Below, in pieces: positions 25,991 through 35,489 of a DNA stretch of 51,320 bases. The notes below the pieces were generated by a model. It was not told where the DNA came from and did not search any database. It saw nothing but the letters and a program-made list of their open reading frames with translations. Numbering within the stretch: position 1 is the first letter of the stretch; the number at the start of each line of letters is the position of its first letter. Made by a program: the position numbers and the translations under genes. This stretch comes from Saprospiraceae bacterium (GTDB taxonomy: Bacteria > Bacteroidota > Bacteroidia > Chitinophagales > Saprospiraceae): the NCBI GenBank assembly GCA_020627965.1, contig JAHDFX010000012.1:1-51320 (forward strand), given 5' to 3'.

Positions 25991-26365
25991 TAAAAACTAA
26001 TTTATTAAAACGTTAATTGATGTGCTACCGTCAAAATCAAGCAAATAGTTTGGCTGTCAAGCTACTTAATTAAGTTTGAGAATAACTTTTATTGTTACAA
26101 AGTTAGTCACTTTGACTCATACTAGAACACATTTCTTGAAGTTTCAGTTCATATTTTAATAAAAAATGATAACGAACTTCCATTTTCTGCTATAGTAATA
26201 GTGAATGTTTTACTGAATATTCTTCAAATCACAGTCAAATTTTCACACAATATAAAACTATGTCAATTATGAAAAATTTCATGTTTTATCCAGCCAGTCA
26301 ATCGCATATTTCCATAATTTTTGCTTCTTAAGGGCTCGAACCTACGTTAAAAAAATATTGAAAAA
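25991..26365. other. Divergent intergenic region before guaB
   Basis: About 375 bp, strongly AT-rich. A TAACTTTG element on the minus strand (26098-26105) could start cold-shock transcription with a leader of about 100 bases. Around 26331-26346 the plus strand reads GGGCTCGAACCTACG, like a tRNA T-arm in reverse, but no tRNA can be folded. I see no gene in the region. Confidence 0.4.
26098..26105 (-). promoter_or_regulatory. -7 element for the cold-shock gene
   Basis: TAACTTTG on the minus strand matches TAnnTTTG. The implied leader of about 100 bases is long compared with other genes here, as often seen in temperature-controlled csp mRNAs. This is inference only. Confidence 0.35.
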
Positions 26366-27875
<1,510 letters not shown>

Positions 27876-27889
27876 GTGGTAATATTTTT

Positions 27890-28381
27890 ATGCATTATTA
27901 TCTCATTATACTAATTTTCATCTTTCAGGCTTGTACTGTAGCGAAGCCTCGCCCTGTTGAGCAAACCGTAGAGGAATGTGTACATTTTCCCAATGAAGGA
28001 ACTTTTGCTTATGGTCAACTAAAAACATCGGATTTTTCCAAAGCTTATCTGCACACCCGTCTTCATGACAGGGATTGCTATCGCAAATGGAAAAGCGATA
28101 AGTATTTGGCAATGGATGCACTTAAGGAGAGATTGGATGGGCAAAACCTGAAAAAATTACAAAAATTTATGGGGCAGGCTGATACGATTCTGGATGCCCG
28201 TTTACTGGATCAGGATGTTCGTATTCGAGATCAGGTTTTCCAGAAGGCTGTTCCTGCTATCAAAGATCATCCTGAATTATCTTATCATATCTATTTCTGG
28301 CGAGACTGGCATGATTATCTCTATTTTATAGTAGAGAAAGAACTGATTAAAAAAGCGGAGTGGTATATGGCATTTGAATAA
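27890..28381 (+). CDS. Small lipoprotein, unknown
   Basis: This 163-residue protein has a short lipoprotein signal (1-14) and lipobox IFQAC with the modified Cys at residue 15. The mature region is rich in His, Asp, Lys and aromatic residues and predicted mainly helical. I do not recognise it. The ATG is 14 bp after the guaB stop, so it may be cotranscribed with guaB. This is a chance neighbour functionally as far as can be seen. The next gene (28421) also encodes an exported protein. Confidence 0.6.
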   Translation: MHYYLIILIFIFQACTVAKPRPVEQTVEECVHFPNEGTFAYGQLKTSDFSKAYLHTRLHDRDCYRKWKSDKYLAMDALKERLDGQNLKKLQKFMGQADTILDARLLDQDVRIRDQVFQKAVPAIKDHPELSYHIYFWRDWHDYLYFIVEKELIKKAEWYMAFE

Positions 28382-28420
28382 CTGCTATATTTTATCCTCA
28401 TTCCTAATCAATACAAGGTC

Positions 28421-28969
28421 ATGAAAAAATACATTTTATCCCTGTTTGCTGTTTTACTGATAGTTTTCCAGGTTTCTGCACAGAATCTGACAGGCATATC
28501 GACTGTTTGGAGTGATGACTTTAGCCAATGGATTGTTTATACTGAGGATGGCGAAGGAGAATTGAAGGTACGCTGGGGAGATGATTATTCAGAATGGGAT
28601 TATTATGTTGATGAGATACATGGAACGATAAGACTCAAATGGAAAGATGATTTATCAGAATGGGAAATTCGTAGTGATGAAGGTGAATATATTACTGCTC
28701 GCACACGATTTCCACGTGACCTAAGGCAGTGGCGTATCACAAACAATCAGAGAGCAATTAATTTTAAACCCGTCTGGGGGAATAATATGAATGAGTGGAA
28801 AATGACGCATCCTAGCTATGGCACATTATATATGCACACTAACTGGGCAGATGATATTAGAGAATGGCGGATTGTTGATGATACACAAGAACTATCTGTT
28901 CATCAAAAAATGGCGATGGTTTTTCTGGCTGTGTATCATAGCTCTATGCCTTATCATCCGATGCGCTAA
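28421..28969 (+). CDS. Exported repeat protein with W-x-D-D-x-S-E-W units
   Basis: This 182-residue protein has a signal peptide (1-20, ending VSAQ). The mature part is six consecutive units of about 22 residues, each with the pattern W-[GKSA]-[DN]-[DN]-x-[SNR]-[EQ]-W followed by a short strand and a beta turn. The fourth unit is degenerate (FPRDLRQW). Such regular Trp-rich units suggest a small beta-propeller or beta-solenoid. I do not recognise a named family. The last 26 bp overlap the 3' end of the convergent gene at 28944. It lies 39 bp after the small lipoprotein and may be cotranscribed with guaB. Confidence 0.65.
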   Translation: MKKYILSLFAVLLIVFQVSAQNLTGISTVWSDDFSQWIVYTEDGEGELKVRWGDDYSEWDYYVDEIHGTIRLKWKDDLSEWEIRSDEGEYITARTRFPRDLRQWRITNNQRAINFKPVWGNNMNEWKMTHPSYGTLYMHTNWADDIREWRIVDDTQELSVHQKMAMVFLAVYHSSMPYHPMR

Positions 28970-30437
28970 TCCATAATCTCAAATCTAAATAATTAAAAAC
29001 TCTTTTTTCTCCTGGCGATTGAGCGAGTTGATTGATCTCATTTTTAAAATCGTTAAGAAGCAGCCTTTTTTCTGACTTATTAATACTGTTGATTTGTTTT
29101 CTGAGGAACCGAAATAATGTTTTTTCTGTGGCATAAATGGCTCTTCTGGCTCTTAAAAATTTAGGGGTTGATAATAGTAGAGATTCCAATAACGAATAGT
29201 TTTTTAGCTCATAGTGAATTAATAAATTAAGGATGCGCGCAAAATAAAATATTTCTTTGACTACATCTTCTTTGGAGTCGTTGATGATATGATTATTCCA
29301 TTTTAGTGCCTGGTTGTAATCACCATTTTGAAAAAGTATATAAGCAATCAGGTAATAGAAAGTAATACGATGATGCTTTTCTATTTTTTTCCCAAACTGC
29401 TCTAGCCCTGCTTCAATTTCTGGTACCCATTCCACTGCTTTTTCAAAATCCTGTTGGCTTAAACTCCAATTGATAAGTAACAAATACCGTTGCCTGAAAA
29501 CTCGAGATTCTATATTTTTAATAGATCTGAACTCTGGTCGTTTTGGTATCATAACCAGTCGGTCAATGCCTTCCTGAAGTATATCATATTTTCCAATAAC
29601 GAGGCTGTCAATTAAGAGGTTGTTTAAGGTGGCAATGTAGCGTTCGGCAAAGAGTCTTAAAAAATGTGGTTTAGCTTCCAGTAAGTCTAAGAATTGCTTA
29701 TTCATTTCATAAGCTCTTTTTACATGACCAAGCATGAATTGATAAGTAGCGTTTGCCTGATAGAAATAGAGTTTGCTTTTAAAGTTTGTTGCTAAAGAAA
29801 AATTTTGAAGCTTAGGGTTTTGAATCAGATTGTTGAGGTGCTCTTTTTGTTCTTCTGTTTGACTTTTTTGAAAACGCATTTGAAAGTGAGCGATCTGACG
29901 AACTAAATACCAATATTCATTGGTGTTTTTTAATTGTTCCAAACTGTTTGCTTCAACACTGAATAGTCGATGGATCGCACTGTCGTCTTTTACCTTGGTT
30001 TGTTGGCGGGAAAACAATTTCTTTTCTATGCTGCCCAACAGAATTTGCAATTCAAATAATTCATATTGTTCCACTATCTTTTCCCCTTTTCTCAACTCTC
30101 TGCCCGCAGCTCGAAATAAACCTTTTTCTATCAACACATTTGCTGCAGCAATCTTTTTAAAGACCTTATCCTCTTGCTTTTTTTGACCAAAATTCGTCAG
30201 GGATCTGAGCAATAGCTCATATAGATATTGTTTGTTGACCGAAAGGTGTTTCAAAAAATTAGCTCCTCTATGATCCTTAATCAGTTGTTCTTCATTAAAT
30301 GTTTTCTGAGCTATTAAGGCATCCATTAATTGAATATAGTCCTTTTCCCCTGTTCCAGCCTGTACTTTTACATATCGTTTCTCTGATTTTGTAAGTGTAT
30401 GTATCAGGTCATATAAAAATGTTGAAGAAGTTTTCAT
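28944..30437 (-). CDS. Alpha-helical repeat protein, unknown
   Basis: This 497-residue protein has no signal peptide or membrane segment and is predicted almost entirely helical. The N-terminal 65 residues (motif SEKRYVKVQAG and then KHLSVNKQYLYELLLRSL) recur in a Bacteroidota-wide set of uncharacterised proteins. The rest looks like degenerate TPR/HEAT-type helical hairpins (about 85-480). It is likely a cytoplasmic scaffold or regulator, but nothing in the sequence defines its partner. It stands alone on its strand, converging with the Trp-repeat protein gene (26-bp overlap) and diverging from the T9SS cargo operon. Confidence 0.6.
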   Translation of the reverse strand: MKTSSTFLYDLIHTLTKSEKRYVKVQAGTGEKDYIQLMDALIAQKTFNEEQLIKDHRGANFLKHLSVNKQYLYELLLRSLTNFGQKKQEDKVFKKIAAANVLIEKGLFRAAGRELRKGEKIVEQYELFELQILLGSIEKKLFSRQQTKVKDDSAIHRLFSVEANSLEQLKNTNEYWYLVRQIAHFQMRFQKSQTEEQKEHLNNLIQNPKLQNFSLATNFKSKLYFYQANATYQFMLGHVKRAYEMNKQFLDLLEAKPHFLRLFAERYIATLNNLLIDSLVIGKYDILQEGIDRLVMIPKRPEFRSIKNIESRVFRQRYLLLINWSLSQQDFEKAVEWVPEIEAGLEQFGKKIEKHHRITFYYLIAYILFQNGDYNQALKWNNHIINDSKEDVVKEIFYFARILNLLIHYELKNYSLLESLLLSTPKFLRARRAIYATEKTLFRFLRKQINSINKSEKRLLLNDFKNEINQLAQSPGEKRVFNYLDLRLWISASDDKA

Positions 30438-30545
30438 TTATTTTTACGGTTGAAACCTTGTTTAAAATAAAATTAATGCTTTAAAATATGGTGTTTTTTT
30501 AAGTTAAAGTAATTTTAGAAACCTTATTATAAGGATATTTTCTAC

Positions 30546-30576
30546 TTGAGTAGGCAAAAGTTTAACTATAATTTTG
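30546..30576 (+). promoter_or_regulatory. Promoter of the T9SS cargo operon
   Basis: TTG (30546-30548), 20 bp, TAATTTTG (30569-30576). The leader of about 80 bases contains a hairpin (30594-30622: AAAGAATGA against TCATTATTCTTT with a two-base bulge). Confidence 0.5.
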
Positions 30577-30660
30577 TAGCATAATTAATCATTAAAGAAT
30601 GAGTTCGCAGTCATTATTCTTTGTTAACTTATTCTGTTTTAAATTTCTCAATCACTAACT

Positions 30661-32799
30661 ATGAATTTTCTGAAATTTGCATGTTCGTTTGCTCTAGTTG
30701 TTGTATTACAATTCTCGCTAAGTGCGCAGGACTGGACTTCTCATAAGAGCCAGCAAAAGATCAATGATCTGGTAGATACCGGGAGTGAATTACTCATGGC
30801 TACTGATGCGGGCTTGGTGGTGATGAATAAGACTACGCTGGAGAAAACAATTTTTGATAAAAGCAATTCTAGTCTCAGCAGTGATCATATCCAAACGATT
30901 ACTAGAGATGCTGCCGGGAATATCTGGATCGGGACTTATGACTTACAATTGGCACTTTTCAACGGGACAGATTTTCAAGATATTATGACTCCGCAAGGTG
31001 CTGATCCTTCAACTACTCTGCTTTTCGACTTGAAAATTGCGCCTAATGGCGATTTTTGGCTGGGAACTTCTGCTGGTGTTTTTCATAAACAAGGACAAAA
31101 CTGGTCGCTCTATGACCAAGATGAATTCGGCTTTTTCTTTGAAGTCTGGGATATTGAGATTGATAATGATGGGGTTGTTTATGCGGCTGCAGCCAATGTA
31201 CACAAATTTGAAAATGGAATGTGGTCGAATATTTCGGATAATACAGGTTTATTTGCCTATGCGGTTGCCGATCTATTTTTGGGTAGCGCAGGAGATCTGT
31301 ATTTTTTCGGAGGAGAATCACGACTTGGTCGCTATGATGGTCAGCAGTGGCAAGAATACGATATTTCTTCTGTTACCATAAGTGGCTTTATAACTGAATT
31401 AAGGCTGAAGTTTGCCGAGGATACAAATGGGAATATATATTTTAATACACCGAAGAATGGTATTCTTAAATTGGTCAATGACATATGGGAACAGGAAACA
31501 GCTGCACAGATAGAAGCCTTTGATAACAAAACTTCATATTTCCATATTGATGGTGAGGACAATTGGTGGCTTAGTCGCAATATTCACCTTTCGGTAAATA
31601 GAAACGGAACACTCGAATCCACGCTGATCGGTAATACTTCAATAGAAAGCAATGCTATTCGCAAAGTACGGAAAGCAAGTAATGGAGATATGTATTTCCT
31701 GACCTCCTCTGATTATAATATTTCTATCTTAGAAACGGACGGTAATTGGTCTTCCTTATCATTACCAACAACGACTATACCTTTCCCCGCTTTCACAGAC
31801 CTTCTTATTCTGGGAGTTAATGATATTTGGTTGACTTCTTCCCTGGGGCTTTATCATTACAACGGCAGCGAATGGACATTTAACAGTCTTGATTATTGCA
31901 AAGGTCTTGCAATGGATAGTCAGGGGAAAATCTATGCGCATACAGATGATAAAATTTACATCGTAGATAATGGTGCGATCACGGAATACAATACAAGCAA
32001 TTCTCCAATGCCTAGCCTTGATATAACCGGACACGGCGTGGATGCTAACGACAATTTATGGATAGCGTTTTCTGATTATGGGGGAAGTGAAGCTGATATA
32101 ATTCAAAAAGTATCTGCCGATGGTAACTGGACAACATACGCTGAAACAAACTACCCTGCGATCGAATTCCCATATGGAGATTTTTATTTTGACAATGATG
32201 GTCATGTCTGGATACCTGCTTACGATCTAGGTGTTATTAAATTTGATGGCACCAATTTTACGAATCCATATCTGGACAATATAGGGAGTATTACAAATAC
32301 CAAAGTTTTCTCAATGGAAGAGGATGCAGACGGTAAATTGTATTTCTCGAATCCACGTGGCGTCACGACTTTGCAGGATGGCGTATGGGAAAATCTTAGT
32401 ATAGAAGAAGTGCCTCAGAATGCTGTTAATACTTCAGCTATACAATTTGATGATGAAGGTGATTTGTGGTGGGCAAGTAGTTTTTATGGTGTGTTTGAAT
32501 ATACGCCAGAAACGACGACTTCTGTTTTTTCAGACATCGAAACCACTATAGATTTTACCATTTTTCCCAATCCTGCCAGCACTTATACCACGCTCAATTT
32601 TACCATTGAAGAGCCTGCAAATGTACATACATTTATTTATAACCACCTTGGTCAGGTAGCCTTGAGTCGCGATCTGGGACAACTGCCTGCTGGTGATATT
32701 TTACAAACCATTGATATAGCTCATTTGCCGAAAGGCACCTACATTATACAGGTACAAATTGACAAGGAATCTAGCGTAAAAACAATCATTATTCGGTAA
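30661..32799 (+). CDS. Two-component-propeller-repeat T9SS cargo protein
   Basis: This 712-residue secreted protein has a signal peptide (1-22, ending SLSAQ). It carries many Reg_prop-type propeller units of about 40-50 residues with the pattern D-x-x-G-N-I-W-[IV]-G-T (about 60-620; examples are RDAAGNIWIGTYD and FDDEGDLWWASS). The C-terminal 80-85 residues form a T9SS type A sorting domain (FTIFPNPAS, then GQLPAGDI and PKGTYIIQV, ending KTIIIR). No sensor-kinase domain follows the propellers, so it is a surface or secreted protein, not a hybrid sensor. It is the first gene of a two-gene operon with the FG-GAP protein 17 bp downstream. Confidence 0.82.
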   Translation: MNFLKFACSFALVVVLQFSLSAQDWTSHKSQQKINDLVDTGSELLMATDAGLVVMNKTTLEKTIFDKSNSSLSSDHIQTITRDAAGNIWIGTYDLQLALFNGTDFQDIMTPQGADPSTTLLFDLKIAPNGDFWLGTSAGVFHKQGQNWSLYDQDEFGFFFEVWDIEIDNDGVVYAAAANVHKFENGMWSNISDNTGLFAYAVADLFLGSAGDLYFFGGESRLGRYDGQQWQEYDISSVTISGFITELRLKFAEDTNGNIYFNTPKNGILKLVNDIWEQETAAQIEAFDNKTSYFHIDGEDNWWLSRNIHLSVNRNGTLESTLIGNTSIESNAIRKVRKASNGDMYFLTSSDYNISILETDGNWSSLSLPTTTIPFPAFTDLLILGVNDIWLTSSLGLYHYNGSEWTFNSLDYCKGLAMDSQGKIYAHTDDKIYIVDNGAITEYNTSNSPMPSLDITGHGVDANDNLWIAFSDYGGSEADIIQKVSADGNWTTYAETNYPAIEFPYGDFYFDNDGHVWIPAYDLGVIKFDGTNFTNPYLDNIGSITNTKVFSMEEDADGKLYFSNPRGVTTLQDGVWENLSIEEVPQNAVNTSAIQFDDEGDLWWASSFYGVFEYTPETTTSVFSDIETTIDFTIFPNPASTYTTLNFTIEEPANVHTFIYNHLGQVALSRDLGQLPAGDILQTIDIAHLPKGTYIIQVQIDKESSVKTIIIR

Positions 32800-32816
32800 G
32801 GAATTAATCAAAGAAC

Positions 32817-34247
32817 ATGATGAAAAAAGTAATTATATTATTCATAGCACTGCTTTATTGGGGACAAGGAACAGCCCAAATAAACTTAGAACAAGCCATG
32901 CCTGGCCCAGTATTTCAAGATGCAGATGTAGGCTCTATGGCCTTTGGAGATATAGATAATGATGGAGATAATGACCTTATGGTTACTGGAAAAGGAGGAC
33001 CAGTATTGTCTACGTTGTATATCAATGACGGAGCCGGTAACTTCACAGAAGCAACAGGGGCAGCATTTCTAGGTGTTTTTTCTGGCACGGTTGGTTTTGA
33101 AGATGTGAATAACGATGGGTTTCTGGATTTATTAATTACAGGAAGTACTACTGGAGGAATTCGAACTGTTAATCTTTATTTAAATACAGGAACAGGTGGT
33201 TTCACGCTTTCGCAGAATACACCTTTTGAACCGAGTAGCGGTGGCGACTTTGCTTTTGCTGATGTGGATAATGATGGGGACAAAGATGTGATCATGACTG
33301 GTTATGACGTGAATGGTAACGGGTTTTCTACCTTATACCTGAATGATGGAACGGGTGCCTTTGCCGAAGTAACAGGAACTCCATTTCAGGGATTAAAAAA
33401 TGGTTCTGTTGAATTTATTGATATAGAAAATGATGGTGATGAAGATGTCATATTAGCCGGATTGAATAATAATGATGTCTTATCGACAGCGCTATTTACC
33501 AATGACGGTTCAGGTAATTTTACACTGGTACCCAACACTCCATTTCCGGGTTGTGATGGAGGCGATATAGCTATTGGAGACTCCGATAATGATGGCGATC
33601 TGGACATTTTACTAAATGGTGGCACCAGTAATATAGGCGAGATAACAAATCTTTATATCAATGATGGTACAGGTTCGTTCAGCCTCTCTGCCAACACAGT
33701 CTTACCAGGAACAACAGTTGGAGTATCTGAGTTTGCCGATTTTGACAATGATGGTGATCTGGACGTGATTATTATAGGTGCTGGTGATGGCGTTATATCA
33801 AATATCTACGAAAATCAGGGTGCGAATACTTTTGTTTTGGCAGATGAATTAGTGGCGGCCTATCTCGCTAGTGCAGCCATTGGCGATATCGACGGAGATA
33901 ATTATATTGATGTAATCATTGCAGGAACCTCATTTTCCTCCCCTACCAGAGGCACCAAGACGTACATGAATCAAGGAATGAGTACCAGCGAAGTCAATTT
34001 GTTTTTGGAAGAAAATCAAATTACCATCTTTCCTAATCCAACACAAGGTTCGTTTAAAATAGAAGGCTTGACAGGAGCCTACACGATCCAAATATTAGAT
34101 ATGACAGGTGCGATGTACCAGGTTTTAAACACTTCTTCAAGTAGTATTACATTAGATATTACCGACCTGCCGGCTGGTATGTATTTGATCCGTGCAGAAA
34201 GTAAAGCGAACGATAGGGGCTCTGTTCAGAAGATATTGAAGCAGTAG
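32817..34247 (+). CDS. FG-GAP/VCBS repeat T9SS cargo protein
   Basis: This 476-residue secreted protein has a signal peptide (1-20, ending GTAQ). Seven calcium-binding-like motifs of the form D-x-D-N-D-G-D-x-D occur at intervals of about 55 residues (for example DIDNDGDNDLMVTG and DFDNDGDLDVIIIG), giving one integrin-like FG-GAP propeller. The C-terminal about 80 residues are a T9SS type A sorting domain (ITIFPNPTQGSFKI, LPAGMYLIRAE, ending KILKQ). A terminator hairpin follows at 34290-34323. The role is probably surface adhesion or carbohydrate binding. The ligand is unknown. Confidence 0.85.
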   Translation: MMKKVIILFIALLYWGQGTAQINLEQAMPGPVFQDADVGSMAFGDIDNDGDNDLMVTGKGGPVLSTLYINDGAGNFTEATGAAFLGVFSGTVGFEDVNNDGFLDLLITGSTTGGIRTVNLYLNTGTGGFTLSQNTPFEPSSGGDFAFADVDNDGDKDVIMTGYDVNGNGFSTLYLNDGTGAFAEVTGTPFQGLKNGSVEFIDIENDGDEDVILAGLNNNDVLSTALFTNDGSGNFTLVPNTPFPGCDGGDIAIGDSDNDGDLDILLNGGTSNIGEITNLYINDGTGSFSLSANTVLPGTTVGVSEFADFDNDGDLDVIIIGAGDGVISNIYENQGANTFVLADELVAAYLASAAIGDIDGDNYIDVIIAGTSFSSPTRGTKTYMNQGMSTSEVNLFLEENQITIFPNPTQGSFKIEGLTGAYTIQILDMTGAMYQVLNTSSSSITLDITDLPAGMYLIRAESKANDRGSVQKILKQ

Positions 34248-34289
34248 GGTGAAGAAACGCAGTTTTATATACTATGGTCAATGATTGAT

Positions 34290-34323
34290 AGCTGTAGGGT
34301 GCTTTGCCTTGCAGCTTTTTTTA
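34290..34323 (+). terminator. Terminator after the T9SS cargo operon
   Basis: Hairpin AGCTG/CAGCT with inner AGG/CCT (34290-34315), followed by a run of eight T (34316-34323). Located 42 bp after the stop codon. Confidence 0.7.
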
Positions 34324-34352
34324 TCCAAACTCAACCTCAAAATACAAGCCTT

Positions 34353-34481
34353 TCAATTGAATTCTCCATAAATATTTCCAGAGAGTAATTTCTGATTGAG
34401 AGTGTCTCCTGCCGGAGCATAGGTTGATCCATGATGATATTCGTATCTGGCATCACTTTCACGTTCTTGTTGAAGATATTT
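34353..34481 (-). pseudogene. 42-codon coding remnant downstream of the restriction gene
   Basis: A minus-strand frame of 42 codons plus stop has soluble, coding-like composition (ARYEYHHGSTYAPAGDTLNQ then KLLSGNIYGEFN). A TAA precedes it directly and no start codon is present, so it looks like the 3' end of a gene whose front part is gone. I do not recognise the family. It lies 39 bp downstream of the restriction endonuclease stop, in the same direction. Confidence 0.4.
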
Positions 34482-34520
34482 TTAAATGGATAGTGAGAAT
34501 ATTATGTAAAGTTTGGATAA

Positions 34521-35489
34521 CTACCTTGGACCAATAAAACGATCTCCATTAAAGTGAATCATATGGGAAGGTTCCGTAGCAATCCATACTTCCGATTCCC
34601 AAGCTATATCAGCTGAAAATTTTCTAAAATCATTTCTATTCAAAAATGCAGTAACATAAATTACTCCACAGTTTGTGTTTGAAATCAATTGTTCTAGTAT
34701 GTGAATTCTTTGATTACTAATTGGTCCGTGTGATGTTACGGCTTTAATTAGATATAGCCATTGCTTTTTACTATCAAAAAGTACAACGTCGGGAAGCTTT
34801 GTGTGTGATTCTTTGCTTATGTCAATGCCAATTTTATTTAATTTTTCAATTTCAATGTGTAAATATTTATCAGCGGTATCTCCAATATAAAGAACTTCAG
34901 TTCCTTGAGCAAAGTGTTTACGAAAAGAACCAACAACTCTAGCTTGTAATTCATTATGGGCTCCAGCTGATAGGTGAATTTCAGTTCCTCCAGGAAGTAA
35001 TAATTTAATTTGCTGATGCAGTGTTTTTCTTTTATACCTTCGATTTCTTATTTTACTACTTTTTATGAATTGCTCTACTGAAGTATCAAAATTAGAGTTG
35101 CCAAAAAGCTTAATCACTTCGAGAAATTCAGGTATTAAAGAATAGTGATTTTTACTACTATTTGTGGGAATTGACGGATCATCTGCATTTTTCTCAACTA
35201 TTCCAAGCTGAATAAACGTATGAATATCGTTTCTACGGATAGTTTCTCTGGAATTCTCAGCATACTTTTTTTGAAATTTTTCTGCCATAAATTGCATGAT
35301 TCCTGGATAACCTCTTCCTTTTTTGTTACCGACAATTCCTAATCTTGGATTTGTAGAGCTGACCCATTTGTCATTGGGTGTAATATTTGCGAGTGCTAAT
35401 AAAACCAAGGCAGACCTTTCATTTAAAACATTATCTGGGGCATGTAGTGATTTTAATATTAAGGTTGCGTCTTTAATTCGATTACTCAT
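34521..35489 (-). CDS. BsuBI/PstI-type II restriction endonuclease, possibly inactive
   Basis: This 322-residue protein matches PstI/BsuBI over its full length. The N-terminal winged-helix region (about 1-130) contains NERSALVLLALANI and SRETIRRNDIHTF. The C-terminal nuclease domain contains SAGAHNELQ, VLYIGDTA, KLPDVVLFD, AVTSHGPIS and the family's closing IHFNGDRFIGP. PstI and BsuBI cut CTGCAG. Here the residue before AVTSHGP is Lys (codon AAA), where the family, as I recall it, has Glu in LIEAVTSHGP. That Glu is a likely metal ligand of the PD-(D/E)xK site, so activity may be lost. The start overlaps the methyltransferase stop by 4 bp. At least five CTGCAG sites occur in the window. Confidence 0.9.
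   Translation of the reverse strand: MSNRIKDATLILKSLHAPDNVLNERSALVLLALANITPNDKWVSSTNPRLGIVGNKKGRGYPGIMQFMAEKFQKKYAENSRETIRRNDIHTFIQLGIVEKNADDPSIPTNSSKNHYSLIPEFLEVIKLFGNSNFDTSVEQFIKSSKIRNRRYKRKTLHQQIKLLLPGGTEIHLSAGAHNELQARVVGSFRKHFAQGTEVLYIGDTADKYLHIEIEKLNKIGIDISKESHTKLPDVVLFDSKKQWLYLIKAVTSHGPISNQRIHILEQLISNTNCGVIYVTAFLNRNDFRKFSADIAWESEVWIATEPSHMIHFNGDRFIGPR

Noticed and set aside
26331-26346. tRNA T-arm-like sequence (GGGCTCGAACCTACG, plus strand)
   Set aside because: The rest of a tRNA (acceptor, D and anticodon stems) cannot be built on either side; the stem itself has mismatches. It could be an old attachment-site trace, but nothing else supports that.
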